A DNA stretch of 39,980 bases. It comes from Candidatus Sericytochromatia bacterium. GTDB lineage: Bacteria > Cyanobacteriota > Sericytochromatia > UBA7694 > JACMQJ01. The first letter of the stretch is position 1, and each line of letters opens with the position of its first letter. The stretch covers positions 1 to 39,980 of the forward strand of contig BPII01000021.1 in NCBI GenBank assembly GCA_026004035.1, given 5' to 3'. Positions 39,301-39,980 of the stretch are shown one piece after another. The notes beneath the pieces were generated by a model, which was given only the letters and a program-made list of their open reading frames with translations, was not told where the DNA came from and did not search any database. Made by a program: the position numbers and the translations under genes.

Positions 39301-39713
39301 TCAAAAAAACTGAAGAAAGAGCTGAAATAATAGAAACACAAGTTCAAGAACTATATGAAAATTTTGATTCTTCAGTTGCTAATATTGCTGATTTATTACA
39401 AACTTTCAGAGAAATTATAGTTGATTCTGAAAATGATATTTCTGATATTAAGAGAGATATAAAAAAGAAACTCTTTGTTCAAATGCAAAATATTAATGCA
39501 ATAACGGATAATTCAAAAAGAAGAAAACTATTAGATAGATTTAAAGAAATAGATAATGAAACATTCAAAAACTCAAGAGAAGTTCAATTAGCTATGAAAA
39601 GTTATTTAGAAAAATTCCAAGCTTATTCTTTAGAATTAAAAAAAGAAGATGCTAAAAAAGTTTTAGAAGAGTATAATAAATTATTAAAAACTTATAATTC
39701 ATATGTTCAATAA
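36390..39713 (+). CDS. 1107-residue repeat and coiled-coil protein of unknown function
   Basis: No signal peptide or membrane segment. Four regions can be seen. (1) Residues 1-170 hold a duplicated small domain: SIEDALKEARKISSETKGNEAIVDLGDGNLAIVNI and TLKEAENAAKDRTGLEAVVYDEKKQKFYLVKV. (2) Residues about 210-690 are Lys/Glu/Asn-rich, helical, probably coiled coil. (3) Residues about 700-800 are five 20-residue Asn/Ser/Thr-rich repeats, then degenerate Ser/Asn sequence and (F-N-S-x)4 near 846-861. (4) Residues about 890-1107 are helical again. The layout suggests a structural or scaffold protein with a flexible linker. Strong ribosome site. A related gene follows. I do not recognise the family. 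Confidence 0.8.
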   Translation: MSDIRLVSYKNTSIEDALKEARKISSETKGNEAIVDLGDGNLAIVNIDETDEEIENISANNDVTFEDKIKGKLQEKLNTSAEFNPKVMEFSVQENSFFGLFKSGDKIVNYSKNNEVIDNKISDSEIKVKNEFLTLKEAENAAKDRTGLEAVVYDEKKQKFYLVKVSQENLNKYTELDKDGKRVFKSDENLDSKILDIEKNKGKKIVSFVIPDKMLGIINVDNVVRRNNIEKLENLNLNTQKDEKLNIDINSLETKIQNSSEIDTSNVKSQKILAFLNTVNELRDSSFIQNAKKFIENSDSLFLNTSASNEEKIEIRTQLENGFKDLEKVFLKLSENPSNEELEKFIKENPDMMKNIMSVKYASEFSKSNVNGNIGNILLEKNRIEKQLKFDGKGTDIKEIYSRLSKSSNLSNPEKLWLASVNNEFLSKKVESLDIKNKTKMQNEVVKDIDKLKSIDSKLSELDVNNVLDDIVQNGINESNIEQLKEFVNKAKTADLSKEDEKVVNNISNDIKRFEKSKLEADLSIKKALEVNQTFINKLNELQRTLDPNDEISQGLINYLMNMQIQYNQILTEIPPNSTKMAIFSAYMNKVSDVIDKIKSGNATIDDLIKVEQDAKKMFAEYDRALQAGSLQEAKTIMINAYRNFSNNENEIKNFENLVNLTRSLDNVYNRIHNNNSNNSLFQQQLNRNRSNSLSLGNFSTNFLNQPTGTNNFGIDNNSSLTNLLNQSARTNSFGLSISSTNFLNQPIGTNNFGIDNNSSLTNLLNQSARTNSFGLSISSTNLLNQPIGTNNYELSYTGLLSSSNSTGTNSLLGNNYLALTFSNTFSSVNFSNSFSLMSNNNRIGFNSEFNSEFNSGFNSDFNSLSNSRVGFGDYSTTSLSYLSGIKSLKGFSNNILLNTLSNMIKVVELPSIKHSASLLSEATEKNINLALNTSATKNSYLQKELLYNASDAEKALAANLAYSEVLNEEIKKTEERAEIIETQVQELYENFDSSVANIADLLQTFREIIVDSENDISDIKRDIKKKLFVQMQNINAITDNSKRRKLLDRFKEIDNETFKNSREVQLAMKSYLEKFQAYSLELKKEDAKKVLEEYNKLLKTYNSYVQ
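38487..38786 (+). repeat. In-frame tandem repeat, 60-bp units in 120-bp pairs
   Basis: Five 60-bp units (20 residues each) inside the 1107-residue protein gene. Odd units read STNFLNQPxGTNNFGIDNNS, even units SLTNLLNQSARTNSFGLSIS; unit 5 is diverged at its end. The 120-bp pair at 38487-38606 recurs at 38607-38726 with only one base change that I can see. So an ancient 60-bp duplication was followed by a recent 120-bp one, which makes the locus likely to vary in length. Confidence 0.9.
38925..38972 (+). repeat. In-frame 12-bp tandem repeat (FNSx)4
   Basis: Four 12-bp units TTTAATTCAGNN encode FNSE-FNSE-FNSG-FNSD within the same gene. The short exact period is a likely slippage site, separate from the 60-bp array upstream. 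Confidence 0.85.
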
Positions 39714-39722
39714 ATAGTTCTT

Positions 39723-39980
39723 ATGATAGAAGGGAATAAAGATTTATTAGTTTTAAATTATCAAAAAGAAGAAGCTAAAATACTTTTATCTGCATACAAA
39801 AAAGTTTTAGAAAGTTACAATCTTTTAAAGGATGAAACAGAGCCTGAAAAGTTTTTAAGCAAACTTGAAAAGTATAATCATAATTTAAAATCTTTTGCTT
39901 ATATTTTAAATGAACTAAACAATAGGGGAGCTATTTTCAATAATAATAAAGAAAAATTTAAATTACTAGATGAAATATTT
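39723..39980 (+). CDS. Start of a helical protein related to the preceding gene, 3' partial
   Basis: 86 codons from ATG 39723, open to the window edge. The N-terminus NYQKEEAKILLSAYKKVLESYNLL resembles the C-terminus of the upstream protein, LKKEDAKKVLEEYNKLLKTYNSY (shared K-E-x-A-K...L..Y.K.L..YN). This suggests a shared interaction module or a split or duplicated gene. Only 9 nt separate it from the previous stop. No clear ribosome site. Confidence 0.65.
   Translation, partial: MIEGNKDLLVLNYQKEEAKILLSAYKKVLESYNLLKDETEPEKFLSKLEKYNHNLKSFAYILNELNNRGAIFNNNKEKFKLLDEIF

Noticed and set aside
1..39980. tRNA, rRNA or riboswitch genes
   Set aside because: I found no GC-rich structured stretch or recognisable cloverleaf or known aptamer core in the intergenic regions. 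A covariance-model scan was not possible here.

Overview
The window is a dense, very AT-rich (about one quarter G+C by eye) bacterial chromosome segment. The organism has an outer membrane: there is a BamA followed by a Skp/OmpH chaperone. It uses Shine-Dalgarno starts, and carries an OmpR-family response regulator whose receiver domain closely resembles cyanobacterial RpaB/Ycf27. With no photosynthesis gene in view, a non-photosynthetic relative of Cyanobacteria (Melainabacteria/Vampirovibrionia-like or Margulisbacteria-like) is my best guess. It rests mainly on one protein and is held weakly.

Layout. 1-4694: type III restriction-modification system, mod (cut by the left edge) then res. 4695-5207: AT-rich gap with one copy of a roughly 141-bp MITE-like element. 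5208-7875: GABA-shunt pair gabD-gabT. 7876-8823 (-): a protein made only of Clp N-domains. 8824-9296: gap with the second, inverted MITE-like copy. 9297-10825: sppA and a Yip1-like membrane protein. 10828-13354 (-): bamA-skp. 13546-15677: FtsB/DivIC-like protein and a large GT2 glycosyltransferase. 15658-16614 (-): three small genes of unknown function. 16679-19939 (-): hbd, an exported protein, dapB and an aldo/keto reductase. 20018-25411 (-): a beta-oxidation operon in the fadN-fadA-fadE order of Bacillus. 25589-27243 (-): two small unknown genes and a VAT1-like reductase. 27419-28124: RpaB-like regulator. 28121-31141 (-): BatA, a short broken gene and FtcD. 31142-31661: non-coding, with direct repeats. 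31662-39980: SNF2 helicase, a companion with a possible Helicase_C_3-like part, a 1107-residue repeat protein and the start of a related gene.

Metabolically the window encodes breakdown of fatty acids (fadNAE, hbd), GABA (gabDT) and formiminoglutamate (ftcD), feeding acetyl-CoA, succinate and one-carbon pools. A site matching the cyanobacterial HLR1 (RpaB) consensus lies upstream of the fad operon, and the RpaB-like gene is 2 kb away, so a regulatory link is plausible.

Seven genes (res, yip1-like, bamA, ftsB-like, GT2, the response regulator and a 112-residue gene) are interrupted at A or T runs of 6 to 9 bases. Every one of the nine breaks is repaired by removing exactly one base, after which length, frame and conserved motifs all agree. 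I annotate these as single genes across the break. Sequencing or assembly error is the simplest cause, but the uniform direction deserves a check.
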